Shown here piece after piece: positions 11,356 through 22,206 of a DNA stretch of 64,000 bases. Position numbers and translations under genes: made by a program. Each line of letters starts with the position of its first letter. The stretch's first letter is position 1. Source of the DNA: Mesostigma viride (lineage: Eukaryota; Streptophyta; Mesostigmatophyceae; Mesostigmatales; Mesostigmataceae); contig RPFO01000276.1 of assembly GCA_009746045.1 (NCBI GenBank), positions 1-64,000 of the forward strand, written 5' to 3'. The notes below the pieces were generated by a model that was not told the DNA's origin, ran no database searches, and saw only the letters and a program-made list of their open reading frames with translations.

Positions 11356-11367
11356 GAGTTCCTAGTG
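11356..11367 (-). repeat. Right terminal inverted repeat of the CACTA element
   Basis: GAGTTCCTAGTG, the exact inverted complement of the left terminus at 2705-2716. The next two bases are TG, matching the dinucleotide before the left end. Confidence 0.9.
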
Positions 11368-12594
11368 TGAGCCATCAGCTGACGGAGGAGTTCTTGCTGA
11401 TCGCGCACCGTCGCCACGAGTACGTCGTAGGGTACAGTGGAATCCATTGGCACTATGGCGCCCTCGCCAACGCCAACCCCACTGGGCCCCTCCGCGGGAC
11501 GCATCAGTAGCGGGTCCGCCCTGGTGGGACCGCTGGGTCCCTCCGCGGAATGCGACGAATGCGGGTCAGCCCTGGCAGGCCCGCTGGGTTCCTCCGGCCG
11601 CGGAACACGGAGAAGGCGGTTCAGCCCTGTCAGCCCGGGAGCGGGGACACAACGAGACGGTGAAGGTCGGTTCCAGTGGGGCTGCATGTCTCTGCGGGTC
11701 CACCCGATGCACGGGCTGTCTCCTCGCCGGAGGCCTCCCCCCTGGACTGCCATCGCTGCACGTCCTCCCTGTCGAGTTCGCGCGCGGCTTCCCACGTCCG
11801 CTTCCATTGCAGATCGTCCCTACGGCTGGGTCGGGGCGGTGGCGACCGACGGGAGGGTCGATCGTCGGCCCTCTGTGCCGGTTGGGAACGCGGCAGGGAC
11901 CAACGACGGGGGACAGGTCGTCCTTGCTCACGTCCTGTAGCTGGTCGGCTCCGCTCACCCCACCCAGGCGCCGTCTGAGAAGGCCAGTGCTCCCGGCTGG
12001 GCTGCGGACCCCATCCTGCATGTCGCGCGCAGCCTGCGGCGGCGCAGCGGAACGGAGTCCTGGACCGCCCGCCGGCGGAGGATCGAGGGTGCTGCGGCCG
12101 CAACCGTGGTCGGTCGTGTGGGGGAGAGACTGTCGTCTGGATCAGAGCCGTCACTCCCACTATCTTGGTCCTCGTCATCCATCGCCACGATGCGATCCAA
12201 TGCCATACGGAGGGAATATTGCCCCTCCCGTTGGCACTTCTCCCCCCTCATTAACGCCGTGTCGAAGGGAGTATACCGAGGGAACCGGTTCGACTTAGAA
12301 GGTTCCGCACCGGTTTTGGGGCTAGGAGTAGCAGGAGTTGCGGGTAAGCCAGGCCCGCCTCGACGGTGGTGATGCACTTCGGTTACAGGAACAGTTCCGC
12401 TCGTGAGTATCCCAAGCCGTGCCCACCACCACACCGTCGCGTACTGCGGTGCGGGTCTCCACCTTGATCATCACATTGCTTCGGAGGAACAACCGAAATT
12501 GCTCCACCGGTACTCGGTTAAAGCGCGCCAGGATCGAGTCTGCCCGATGGTCGGAGTTAACGCCAAGCGCATTGGCGTGTTCCTGATTCGGCAT
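11368..12594 (-). pseudogene. Right part of a gag-like retroelement region
   Basis: The minus strand has several overlapping open frames that change register. From 12,594 a frame starts MPNQEHANALGV and contains SILARFNRVPVEQFRLFL. From about 12,434 another frame carries FDTALMRGEKCQREGQYSL and an acidic stretch (MDDEDQDSGSDGSDPDD). Near 11,800-11,430 there are repeated PAEGPSG units, and then MDSTVPYDVLVATV and QQELLRQLMA just before the CACTA insertion. Repetitive Arg/Pro/Ser-rich composition, an acidic linker and repeated frame changes suggest a decayed gag. No zinc knuckle, protease or RT was found, so the assignment is tentative. Continues at 2,179-2,704 beyond the transposon. Confidence 0.35.
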
Positions 12595-12730
12595 ATCTCT
12601 ACGATTCCACTAGGACCTAGATAGCTTATATCATCCATTCCATCCCATGTTCCCCTCCCACCGAGGACTTATGCTCACGTGACACAGTCACGTGTCTATT
12701 AATTAATTAACCGGGTAGACACCTCCTCCT

Positions 12731-13096
12731 ATGCCGGCAGGGTCCCATCGTAACCCACTGGCAAACAACTGCGCCCGCCCCGCACCGACGCGTGGCGTGA
12801 CCCGGACCTATGTGACACAACTGCTAATTGAGGATGCGGGGCTTCTGGGAGACTGGAACTATCCGTACTTCGTGCCCGCAGGATTGACAAGGAGAAATGG
12901 GCTGCCATCTGCGACGTACACCCTCCTGCTCAAAGGGCCTGCTCCAGCATTCTCCCCACGGGCCCTGCGACCAGTTGCTGGCCAGGGTAGAAGCCCGCAG
13001 GTGGAGATTATTGCCCCGGAGGATAGCCGCCACACTACCGCCTCTTCTGCCATTACAATAGAGGACAGCTCAGATGAGGATTATATCCCCCTCTAG
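12731..13096 (+). CDS. Hypothetical 121-aa protein with acidic SUMO-interaction-like tail
   Basis: An ATG-started frame of 121 codons ends at TAG (13,094-13,096). I do not recognise the family. It contains VTRTYVTQLLIEDAGLLGDW and WNYPYFVPAGL, and ends in SSAITIEDSSDEDYIPL. A hydrophobic core followed by serines and acidic residues is the form of a SUMO-interacting motif. It lies between retroelement remnants, so it could be a fragment of a transposon protein. No promoter or intron is evident. About 220 bases without a gene follow. Confidence 0.3.
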   Translation: MPAGSHRNPLANNCARPAPTRGVTRTYVTQLLIEDAGLLGDWNYPYFVPAGLTRRNGLPSATYTLLLKGPAPAFSPRALRPVAGQGRSPQVEIIAPEDSRHTTASSAITIEDSSDEDYIPL

Positions 13097-13317
13097 TAAT
13101 TATATGGTTGGGGCATGATGCAGACGATCCTTGTCTGTGTAATTATTTTTCTAATGAGATTTGCATAATATTCTGTGGCATGCCTATGTGCATGACACGC
13201 ATGTACTTAGATACCGAATCTGACCCATAATTCCAATCTAACATGAATGACCAGGCTGGCCCATTGGTGAGCTTAATTGAGAGCTTCGGACGGTTAGGGT
13301 TTTGATGAGTTTAGAGC

Positions 13318-13545
13318 TGTAGCGTGCCAACTAGGGTCGAGCCTAGCGAGCACGAGAAGGTTTGGCAAAAGAGATATGGTACAAAAAGATACGTGCAAAA
13401 GAGATAGATACCTATGTAGGGTGGTTTGAAGTCCATACCTTCCGGCACATCTCTGCATGCGTATACGAGGGTGCCGACAGTCGATATCTAGAGACAGTAA
13501 TATTGGTGACATTGGGATATATATCGATGCCGTGTTTTCGATGCC
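13318..13545 (+). mobile_element. LTR-like segment (family also at 32.74 kb)
   Basis: Starting at TGTAGCGTGCCAACTAGG (13,318), about 210 bases are nearly identical to 32,743-32,937. Upstream sequences differ completely, so the shared sequence begins exactly at TGTAGCG. At 32.74 kb that start is preceded by a polypurine run, which marks it as an LTR 5' end. Small differences include a 4-base difference after GATACCTA and a few bases near CTAGAG. The similarity ends at GGGATAT, after which this copy runs into the 231-bp satellite. Confidence 0.6.
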
Positions 13546-16500
13546 GAGTTTTCTAGGCTGACATGATGAACCGACGGGGGTTCCTGGATTGAGACACGTT
13601 TTTTTCTTCATGCACAGCTGAAAAAACCTGCGCCGAGGTGCGGCACCGCGGCCTACCGTAGTGATTACTGTCTGCGACACGCCCGGGGCTGGCTGCATCT
13701 ACCTGTCGGCCAATTGTGACCCGTGGGCTAGGCGAATTTGAATGCGGCTTTCCCGTTAGTTGTGGCTCCACCGCTCCAGTTTTCTAGGCTGACATGATGA
13801 ACCGACGGGGGTTCCTGGATTGAGACACGTTTTTTTCTTCATGCACAGCTGAAAAAACCTGCGCCGAGGTGCGGCACCGCGGCCTACCGTAGTGATTACT
13901 GTCTGCGACACGCCCGGGGCTGGCTGCATCTACCTGTCGGCCAATTGTGACCCGTGGGCTAGGCGAATTTGAATGCGGCTTTCCCGTTAGCTGTGGCTCC
14001 ACCGCTCCAGTTTTCTAGGCTGACATGATGAACCGACGGGGGTTCCTGGATTGAGACACGTTTTTTTCTTCATGCACAGCTGAAAAAACCTGCGCCGAGG
14101 TGCGGCACCGCGGCCTACCGTAGTGATTACTGTCTGCGACACGCCCGGGGCTGGCTGCATCTACCTGTCGGCCAATTGTGACCCGTGGGCTAGGCGAATT
14201 TGAATGCGGCTTTCCCGTTAGCTGTGGCTCCACCGCTCCAGTTTTCTAGGCTGACATGATGAACCGACGGGGGTTCCTGGATTGAGACACGTTTTTTTCT
14301 TCATGCACAGCTGAAAAAACCTGCGCCGAGGTGCGGCACCGCGGCCTACCGTAGTGATTACTGTCTGCGACACGCCCGGGGCTGGCTGCATCTACCTGTC
14401 GGCCAATTGTGACCCGTGGGCTAGGCGAATTTGAATGCGGCTTTCCCGTTAGTTGTGGCTCCACCGCTCCAGTTTTCTAGGCTGACATGATGAACCGACG
14501 GGGGTTCCTGGATTGAGACACGTTTTTTTCTTCATGCACAGCTGAAAAAACCTGCGCCGAGGTGCGGCACCGCGGCCTACCGTAGTGATTACTGTCTGCG
14601 ACACGCCCGGGGCTGGCTGCATCTACCTGTCGGCCAATTGTGACCCGTGGGCTAGGCGAATTTGAATGCGGCTTTCCCGTTAGCTGTGGCTCCACCGCTC
14701 CAGTTTTCTAGGCTGACATGATGAACCGACGGGGGTTCCTGGATTGAGACACGTTTTTTTCTTCATGCACAGCTGAAAAAACCTGCGCCGAGGTGCGGCA
14801 CCGCGGCCTACCGTAGTGATTACTGTCTGCGACACGCCCGGGGCTGGCTGCATCTACCTGTCGGCCAATTGTGACCCGTGGGCTAGGCGAATTTGAATGC
14901 GGCTTTCCCGTTAGCTGTGGCTCCACCGCTCCAGTTTTCTAGGCTGACATGATGAACCGACGGGGGTTCCTGGATTGAGACACGTTTTTTTCTTCATGCA
15001 CAGCTGAAAAAACCTGCGCCGAGGTGCGGCACCGCGGCCTACCGTAGTGATTACTGTCTGCGACACGCCCGGGGCTGGCTGCATCTACCTGTCGGCCAAT
15101 TGTGACCCGTGGGCTAGGCGAATTTGAATGCGGCTTTCCCGTTAGTTGTGGCTCCACCGCTCCAGTTTTCTAGGCTGACATGATGAACCGACGGGGGTTC
15201 CTGGATTGAGACACGTTTTTTTCTTCATGCACAGCTGAAAAAACCTGCGCCGAGGTGCGGCACCGCGGCCTACCGTAGTGATTACTGTCTGCGACACGCC
15301 CGGGGCTGGCTGCATCTACCTGTCGGCCAATTGTGACCCGTGGGCTAGGCGAATTTGAATGCGGCTTTCCCGTTAGTTGTGGCTCCACCGCTCCAGTTTT
15401 CTAGGCTGACATGATGAACCGACGGGGGTTCCTGGATTGAGACACGTTTTTTTCTTCATGCACAGCTGAAAAAACCTGCGCCGAGGTGCGGCACCGCGGC
15501 CTACCGTAGTGATTACTGTCTGCGACACGCCCGGGGCTGGCTGCATCTACCTGTCGGCCAATTGTGACCCGTGGGCTAGGCGAATTTGAATGCGGCTTTC
15601 CCGTTAGCTGTGGCTCCACCGCTCCAGTTTTCTAGGCTGACATGATGAACCGACGGGGGTTCCTGGATTGAGACACGTTTTTTTCTTCATGCACAGCTGA
15701 AAAAACCTGCGCCGAGGTGCGGCACCGCGGCCTACCGTAGTGATTACTGTCTGCGACACGCCCGGGGCTGGCTGCATCTACCTGTCGGCCAATTGTGACC
15801 CGTGGGCTAGGCGAATTTGAATGCGGCTTTCCCGTTAGCTGTGGCTCCACCGCTCCAGTTTTCTAGGCTGACATGATGAACCGACGGGGGTTCCTGGATT
15901 GAGACACGTTTTTTTCTTCATGCACAGCTGAAAAAACCTGCGCCGAGGTGCGGCACCGCGGCCTACCGTAGTGATTACTGTCTGCGACACGCCCGGGGCT
16001 GGCTGCATCTACCTGTCGGCCAATTGTGACCCGTGGGCTAGGCGAATTTGAATGCGGCTTTCCCGTTAGTTGTGGCTCCACCGCTCCAGTTTTCTAGGCT
16101 GACATGATGAACCGACGGGGGTTCCTGGATTGAGACACGTTTTTTTCTTCATGCACAGCTGAAAAAACCTGCGCCGAGGTGCGGCACCGCGGCCTACCGT
16201 AGTGATTACTGTCTGCGACACGCCCGGGGCTGGCTGCATCTACCTGTCGGCCAATTGTGACCCGTGGGCTAGGCGAATTTGAATGCGGCTTTCCCGTTAG
16301 CTGTGGCTCCACCGCTCCAGTTTTCTAGGCTGACATGATGAACCGACGGGGGTTCCTGGATTGAGACACGTTTTTTTCTCATGCACAGCTGAAAAAAACC
16401 TGCGCCGAGGTGCGGCACCGCGGCTCCGTAGTGATTACTGTCTGCGACACGCCCGGGGCTGGCTGCATCTACCTGTCGGCCAATTGTGACCCGTGGGCTA

Positions 16501-19500
16501 GGCGAATTTGAATGCGGCTTTCCCGTTAGTTGTGGCTCCACCGCTCCAGTTTTCTAGGCTGACATGATGAACCGACGGGGTTCCTGGATTGAGACACGTT
16601 TTTTTTCTCCATGCACAGCTGAAAAAAACCTGCGCCGAGGTGCGGCACCGCGGCCTACGTAGTGATTACTGTCTGCGACACGCCCGGGGCTGGCTGCATC
16701 TACCTGTCGGCCAATTGTGACCCGTGGGCTAGGCGAATTTGAATGCGGCTTTCCCGTTAGTTGTGGCTCCACCGCTCCAGTTTTCTAGGCTGACATGATG
16801 AACCGACGGGGGTTCCTGGATTGAGACACGTTTTTTTTTCATGCACAGCTGAAAAAACCTGCGCCGAGGTGCGGCACCGCGGCCTACCGATAGTGATTAC
16901 TGTCTGCGACACGCCCGGGGCTGGCTGCATCTACTGTCGGCCAATTGTGACCCGTGGGCTAGGCGAATTTGGAATCGGCTTTCCCGTTAGTTGTGGCTCC
17001 ACCGCTCCAGTTTTCTAGGCTGACATGATGAAACCGACGGGGTTCCTGGATTGAGACACGTTTTTTTCTTCATGCACAGCTGAAAAAACCTGCGCCGAGG
17101 TGCGGCACCGCGGCCTACCGTAGTGATTACTGTCTGCGACACGCCGGGGGCTGGCTGCATTCTACCTGTCGGCCAATTGTGACCCGTGGGCTAGGCGAAT
17201 TTGAATGCGGCTTTCCGTTAGTTGTGGCCACCGCTCCAGTTTTCTAGGCTGACATGATGAACCGACGGGGGTTCCTGGATTGAGACACGTTTTTTTCTTC
17301 ATGCACAGCTGAAAAAACCTGCGCCGAGGTGCGGCACCGCGGCCTACCGTAGTGATTACTGTCTGCGACACGCCCGGGCTGGCTGCATCTACCTGTCGGC
17401 AATTGTGACCCGTGGGCTAGGCGAATTTGAATGCGGCTTTCCCGTTAGTTGTGCTCCACCGCTCCAGTTTTCTAGGCTGACATGATGAACCGACGGGGGT
17501 TCCTGGATGAGACACGTTTTTTTTCATGCACAGCTGAAAAAACCTGCGCCGAGGTGCGGCACCGCGCCTACCGTAGTGATTACTGTCTGCGACACGCCCG
17601 GGGCTGGCTGCATCTACCTGTCGGCCAATTGTGACCCGTGGGCTAGGCGAATTTGAATGCGGCTTTCCCGTTAGTTGTGGCTCCACCGCCAGTTTTCTAG
17701 GCTGACATGATGAACCGACGGGGGTTCCTGGATTGAGACACGTTTTTTTTCTCATGCACAGCTGAAAAAACCTGCGCCGAGGTGCGGCACCGCGGCCTAC
17801 GTAGTGATTACTGTCTGCGACACGCCCGGGGCTGGCTGCATCTACCTGTCGGCCAATTGTGACCCGTGGGCTAGGCGAATTTGAATGCGGCTTTTCCCGT
17901 TAGTTGTGGCTCCACCGCTCCAGTTTTCTAGGCTGACATGATGAACCGACGGGGGTTCCTGGATTGAGACACGTTTTTTTCTTCCATGCACAGCTGAAAA
18001 AACCTGCGCCGAGGTGCGCACCGCGGCCTACCGTAGTGATTACTGTCTGCGACACGCCCGGGGCTGGCTGCATCTACCTGTCGGCCAATTGTGACCCGTG
18101 GGCTAGGCGAATTTGAATGCGGCTTTCCCGTTAGTTGTGGCTCCACCGCTCCAGTTTTCTAGGCTGACATGATGAAACCGACGGGGGTTCCTGGATTGAG
18201 ACACGTTTTTTTCTCATGCACAGCTGAAAAAACCTGCGCCGAGGTGCGGCACCGCGGCCTACCGTAGTGATTACTGTCTGCGACACGCCCGGGCTGGCTG
18301 CATCTACCTGTCGGCCAATTGTGACCCGTGGGCTAGGCGAATTTGAATGCGGCTTTCCCGTTAGTTGTGGCTCCACCGCTCCAGTTTTCTAGGCTGACAT
18401 GATGAACCGACGGGGGTTCCTGGATTGAGACACGTTTTTTTCTCCATGCACAGCTGAAAAAACCTGCGCCGAGGTGCGGCACCGCGGCCTACGGTAGTGA
18501 TTACTGTCTGCGACACGCCCGGGGCTGGCTGCATCTACCTGTCGGCCAATTGTGACCCGTGGGCTAGGCGAATTTGAATGCGGCTTTCCCGTTAGTTGTG
18601 GCTCCACCGCTCCAGTTTTCTAGGCTGACATGATGAACCGACGGGGGTTCCTGGATTGAGACACGTTTTTTTCTCCATGCACAGCTGAAAAAACCTGCGC
18701 CGAGGTGCGGCACCGCGGCCTACGGTAGTGATTACTGTCTGCGACACGCCCGGGGCTGGCTGCATCTACCTGTCGGCCAATTGTGACCCGTGGGCTAGGC
18801 GAATTTGAATGCGGCTTTCCCGTTAGTTGTGGCTCCACCGCTCCAGTTTTCTAGGCTGACATGATGAACCGACGGGGGTTCCTGGATTGAGACACGTTTT
18901 TTTCTCCATGCACAGCTGAAAAAACCTGCGCCGAGGTGCGGCACCGCGGCCTACCGTAGTGATTACTGTCTGCGACACGCCCGGGGCTGGCTGCATCTAC
19001 CTGTCGGCCAATTGTGACCCGTGGGCTAGGCGAATTTGAATGCGGCTTTCCCGTTAGTTGTGGCTCCACCGCTCCAGTTTTCTAGGCTGACATGATGAAC
19101 CGACGGGGGTTCCTGGATTGAGACACGTTTTTTTCTCCATGCACAGCTGAAAAAACCTGCGCCGAGGTGCGGCACCGCGGCCTACGGTAGTGATTACTGT
19201 CTGCGACACGCCCGGGGCTGGCTGCATCTACCTGTCGGCCAATTGTGACCCGTGGGCTAGGCGAATTTGAATGCGGCTTTCCCGTTAGTTGTGGCTCCAC
19301 CGCTCCAGTTTTCTAGGCTGACATGATGAACCGACGGGGGTTCCTGGATTGAGACACGTTTTTTTCTCCATGCACAGCTGAAAAAACCTGCGCCGAGGTG
19401 CGGCACCGCGGCCTACGGTAGTGATTACTGTCTGCGACACGCCCGGGGCTGGCTGCATCTACCTGTCGGCCAATTGTGACCCGTGGGCTAGGCGAATTTG

Positions 19501-20794
19501 AATGCGGCTTTCCCGTTAGTTGTGGCTCCACCGCTCCAGTTTTCTAGGCTGACATGATGAACCGACGGGGGTTCCTGGATTGAGACACGTTTTTTTCTCC
19601 ATGCACAGCTGAAAAAACCTGCGCCGAGGTGCGGCACCGCGGCCTACGGTAGTGATTACTGTCTGCGACACGCCCGGGGCTGGCTGCATCTACCTGTCGG
19701 CCAATTGTGACCCGTGGGCTAGGCGAATTTGAATGCGGCTTTCCCGTTAGTTGTGGCTCCACCGCTCCAGTTTTCTAGGCTGACATGATGAACCGACGGG
19801 GGTTCCTGGATTGAGACACGTTTTTTTCTCCATGCACAGCTGAAAAAACCTGCGCCGAGGTGCGGCACCGCGGCCTACCGTAGTGATTACTGTCTGCGAC
19901 ACGCCCGGGGCTGGCTGCATCTACCTGTCGGCCAATTGTGACCCGTGGGCTAGGCGAATTTGAATGCGGCTTTCCCGTTAGTTGTGGCTCCACCGCTCCA
20001 GTTTTCTAGGCTGACATGATGAACCGACGGGGGTTCCTGGATTGAGACACGTTTTTTTCTTCATGCACAGCTGAAAAAACCTGCGCCGAGGTGCGGCACC
20101 GCGGCCTACGTAGTGATTACTGTCTGCGACACGCCCGGGGCTGGCTGCATCTACCTGTCGGCCAATTGTGACCCGTGGGCTAGGCGAATTTGAATGCGGC
20201 TTTCCCGTTAGTTGTGGCTCCACCGCTCCAGTTTTCTAGGCTGACATGATGAACCGACGGGGGTTCCTGGATTGAGACACGTTTTTTTCTCCATGCACAG
20301 CTGAAAAAACCTGCGCCGAGGTGCGGCACCGCGGCCTACGTAGTGATTACTGTCTGCGACACGCCCGGGGCTGGCTGCATCTACCTGTCGGCCAATTGTG
20401 ACCCGTGGGCTAGGCGAATTTGAATGCGGCTTTCCCGTTAGTTGTGGCTCCACCGCTCCAGTTTTCTAGGCTGACATGATGAACCGACGGGGGTTCCTGG
20501 ATTGAGACACGTTTTTTTCTCCATGCACAGCTGAAAAAACCTGCGCCGAGGTGCGGCACCGCGGCCTACGTAGTGATTACTGTCTGCGACACGCCCGGGG
20601 CTGGCTGCATCTACCTGTCGGCCAATTGTGACCCGTGGGCTAGGCGAATTTGAATGCGGCTTTCCCGTTAGTTGTGGCTCCACCGCTCCAGTTTTCTAGG
20701 CTGACATGATGAACCGACGGGGGTTCCTGGATTGAGACACGTTTTTTTCTCCATGCACAGCTGAAAAAACCTGCGCCGAGGTGCGGCACCGCGG
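13546..20794. repeat. Satellite array, 231-bp unit, about 31 copies
   Basis: A 231-bp unit beginning GAGTTTTCTAGGCTGACATG is repeated head to tail. The first twelve or so copies are essentially identical apart from one T/C site (GTTAGT or GTTAGC). Copies from about 18.4 kb on share other variants (CTCCATGC for CTTCATGC; TACGGTAG or TACGTAG for TACCGTAG). Between about 16.3 and 18.4 kb copies differ by scattered one-base insertions and deletions. Each unit contains a T-rich tract followed by CAG and an A6 run. The array stops inside a unit at the 5' end of the LINE. The 72-codon frames in each unit are by-products of the repeat. Confidence 0.95.
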
Positions 20795-20795
20795 C

Positions 20796-20870
20796 CGCCC
20801 CGCGTTGGGGGGCTGCCGCCCCCCAAACCCCCCGCTTGGGGGGCACGCCCCCCAAACCCCCCGCGTCCGC
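20796..20870 (+). repeat. GC-rich foldback repeats in the LINE 5' leader
   Basis: Two tandem units, each a G6 run paired with a nearby C6 run around a 5-7 base loop, followed by AAACCCCCC. They could form stacked hairpins or G-quadruplexes at the very 5' end of the LINE transcript. Such 5' structures can have promoter or ribozyme roles in LINEs; none is shown here. Confidence 0.5.
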
Positions 20871-21022
20871 ATCTCGCTCTCCCCCCGCGCTTCCGGTTCC
20901 GTTGTTTTACGCACCTCCCCCATGCCTCCTTCACGACGACGCACCTCCCGGGCGCGGGATGCGCTGCCTAGTGGCGCCCTGCGCCGCGTCGGTCCTTACG
21001 CATCGCGGCGCACCTGCAGGAG

Positions 21023-22192
21023 ATGGGCGACCTGGACGACGGCGGTCGTGGCGCCCCTGTGCCACTCTCGCTTGTGTGCGAGGTCTGCCACAGTGGTGAG
21101 GATGCCCCCCGTCTCCTTGTGTGTGATTCGTGCCAATGCGGCTGGCACACGCGCTGCTTGGTCCCGCCCCTCTTCCGGCTGCCTCCCCCGGGTCCTTGGG
21201 CGTGCCCTCATTGCGTGGCCCCGCCTCGGCCGTCCCTAGGCTCCCGACGCGCGGCCGTGTCGACCCCGGGATCCCATTCGGCCCGCGCCCCCTCCCGCAG
21301 CCCCTCGCTGGACCCTCTCCTGGGCCTTGCGGCCCTCGTGGAGGGTTCCACACCGTGCTCCCGCTCTCCCCGCGCCGTCACGTCCGGCCCCTCCGCGGGG
21401 TCCCCTGGCCCTGCCCCGCCTAGCTCTGGGGATCCACCTCCGGCCAGCACGGCGGTGGCCACTGACCTGCGTCCTCCTGTGCTTGAGGGGTCCCTGGCGG
21501 CTCTCCTCCCTGAGGCTGTGGGACACCCTGCGGCGACTCCTGTGGTGGGCCCCTGGTCGGCCGCGCTTGGGTCCCACGACTTCTCCGTTTGGCCCCCCAC
21601 CAACATTGCGGGCGTCAGCGCGCTCCGGCACGCCACGTTCTCTTGGCTGTATTGCCCCTTGCTGTTGGACGCTGTCGGCTTGCACGCGGCGTTTCCTACG
21701 CTCCCACGGCCCCCTGAATTTAGTGCCCTTGTGGTTCGTGTCCGGCACATGCTGCAGGCAGCCTCCCCCCCTGTCCTTGCCTCCACGCTTTGGGGGTTTG
21801 TCCTCGAGGACTACCATGCCGGCGGCCGCCTGCCTTGGCACCTGCCCGCGGTGCGCCAAGAATGGCTCCTGAATCTGGACGCTCAAGTGGCGCAGGCGGT
21901 GGTGCTCTTTGCTACAGGGCTTGCCGTGCAGGCCCAGCAGGCCGCCCGTGCGACATATCTCGCTGGGGGGGCCACCGACCACGCCTTGCTCGATCGCCCT
22001 CAGCTGCACACGTTTCTTGCCTCTGCCGGGCCCGGCTCGGCCGGCCTTGTTGCGCAGGCCCACGGGCGCTTGACTACGGCGGTCACCCCAGCGCAAGCCG
22101 CCCGCCTGCGCGTTGACTTCGGGGCTCCTGTCACCGTGCACGCCGGCGACCTGGTTCTGTACGATGCGGGGGGGGGCGTGTTCTTGAGCTGA
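21023..22192 (+). CDS. LINE ORF, N-terminal part with PHD finger
   Basis: 389 codons from the first ATG. Near residues 19-62 there is a C4HC3 PHD finger: CEVC, then CDSC, then WHTRC, then WACPHC, with the tryptophan expected before the last cysteine pair. PHD fingers usually bind histone H3 tails, so the element may tether its particle to certain chromatin; that role is inference. A Pro/Ser/Ala-rich linker follows, then a helical region (about residues 190-380) of unknown function. The frame ends at TGA (22,190) just after a long G run at 22,167-22,176. One base less or more there would join it to the next frame, so this is probably not a separate protein. Confidence 0.75.
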   Translation: MGDLDDGGRGAPVPLSLVCEVCHSGEDAPRLLVCDSCQCGWHTRCLVPPLFRLPPPGPWACPHCVAPPRPSLGSRRAAVSTPGSHSARAPSRSPSLDPLLGLAALVEGSTPCSRSPRAVTSGPSAGSPGPAPPSSGDPPPASTAVATDLRPPVLEGSLAALLPEAVGHPAATPVVGPWSAALGSHDFSVWPPTNIAGVSALRHATFSWLYCPLLLDAVGLHAAFPTLPRPPEFSALVVRVRHMLQAASPPVLASTLWGFVLEDYHAGGRLPWHLPAVRQEWLLNLDAQVAQAVVLFATGLAVQAQQAARATYLAGGATDHALLDRPQLHTFLASAGPGSAGLVAQAHGRLTTAVTPAQAARLRVDFGAPVTVHAGDLVLYDAGGGVFLS

Positions 22193-22206
22193 GCGCGGGT
22201 GCGGCC

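Larger units (their letters stand above)
2705..11367 (-). mobile_element. Complete CACTA (En/Spm-type) DNA transposon, 8.66 kb
   Basis: The element begins with CACTAGGAACTC at 2705 and ends with the exact inverted complement at 11,356-11,367, a perfect 12-bp terminal inverted repeat starting with the diagnostic CACTA. TG flanks it on both sides (2703-2704 and 11,368-11,369), a possible 2-bp target duplication; plant members usually make 3 bp. Both ends carry dense subterminal repeats of TTTTTACCAC-like 10-mers. Inside are a multi-exon tnp2-type transposase on the minus strand and an accessory gene on the plus strand, divergently arranged. Two-gene coding capacity plus subterminal repeats is the known CACTA organisation. 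The transposase frame joins without a stop, so the element is probably young or recently active. Orientation is given as that of the transposase. Confidence 0.9.

Noticed and set aside
13553-20683. 72-90-codon minus-strand frames recurring every 231 bases
   Set aside because: They follow the satellite period exactly, have no family features, and are broken in copies with indels.
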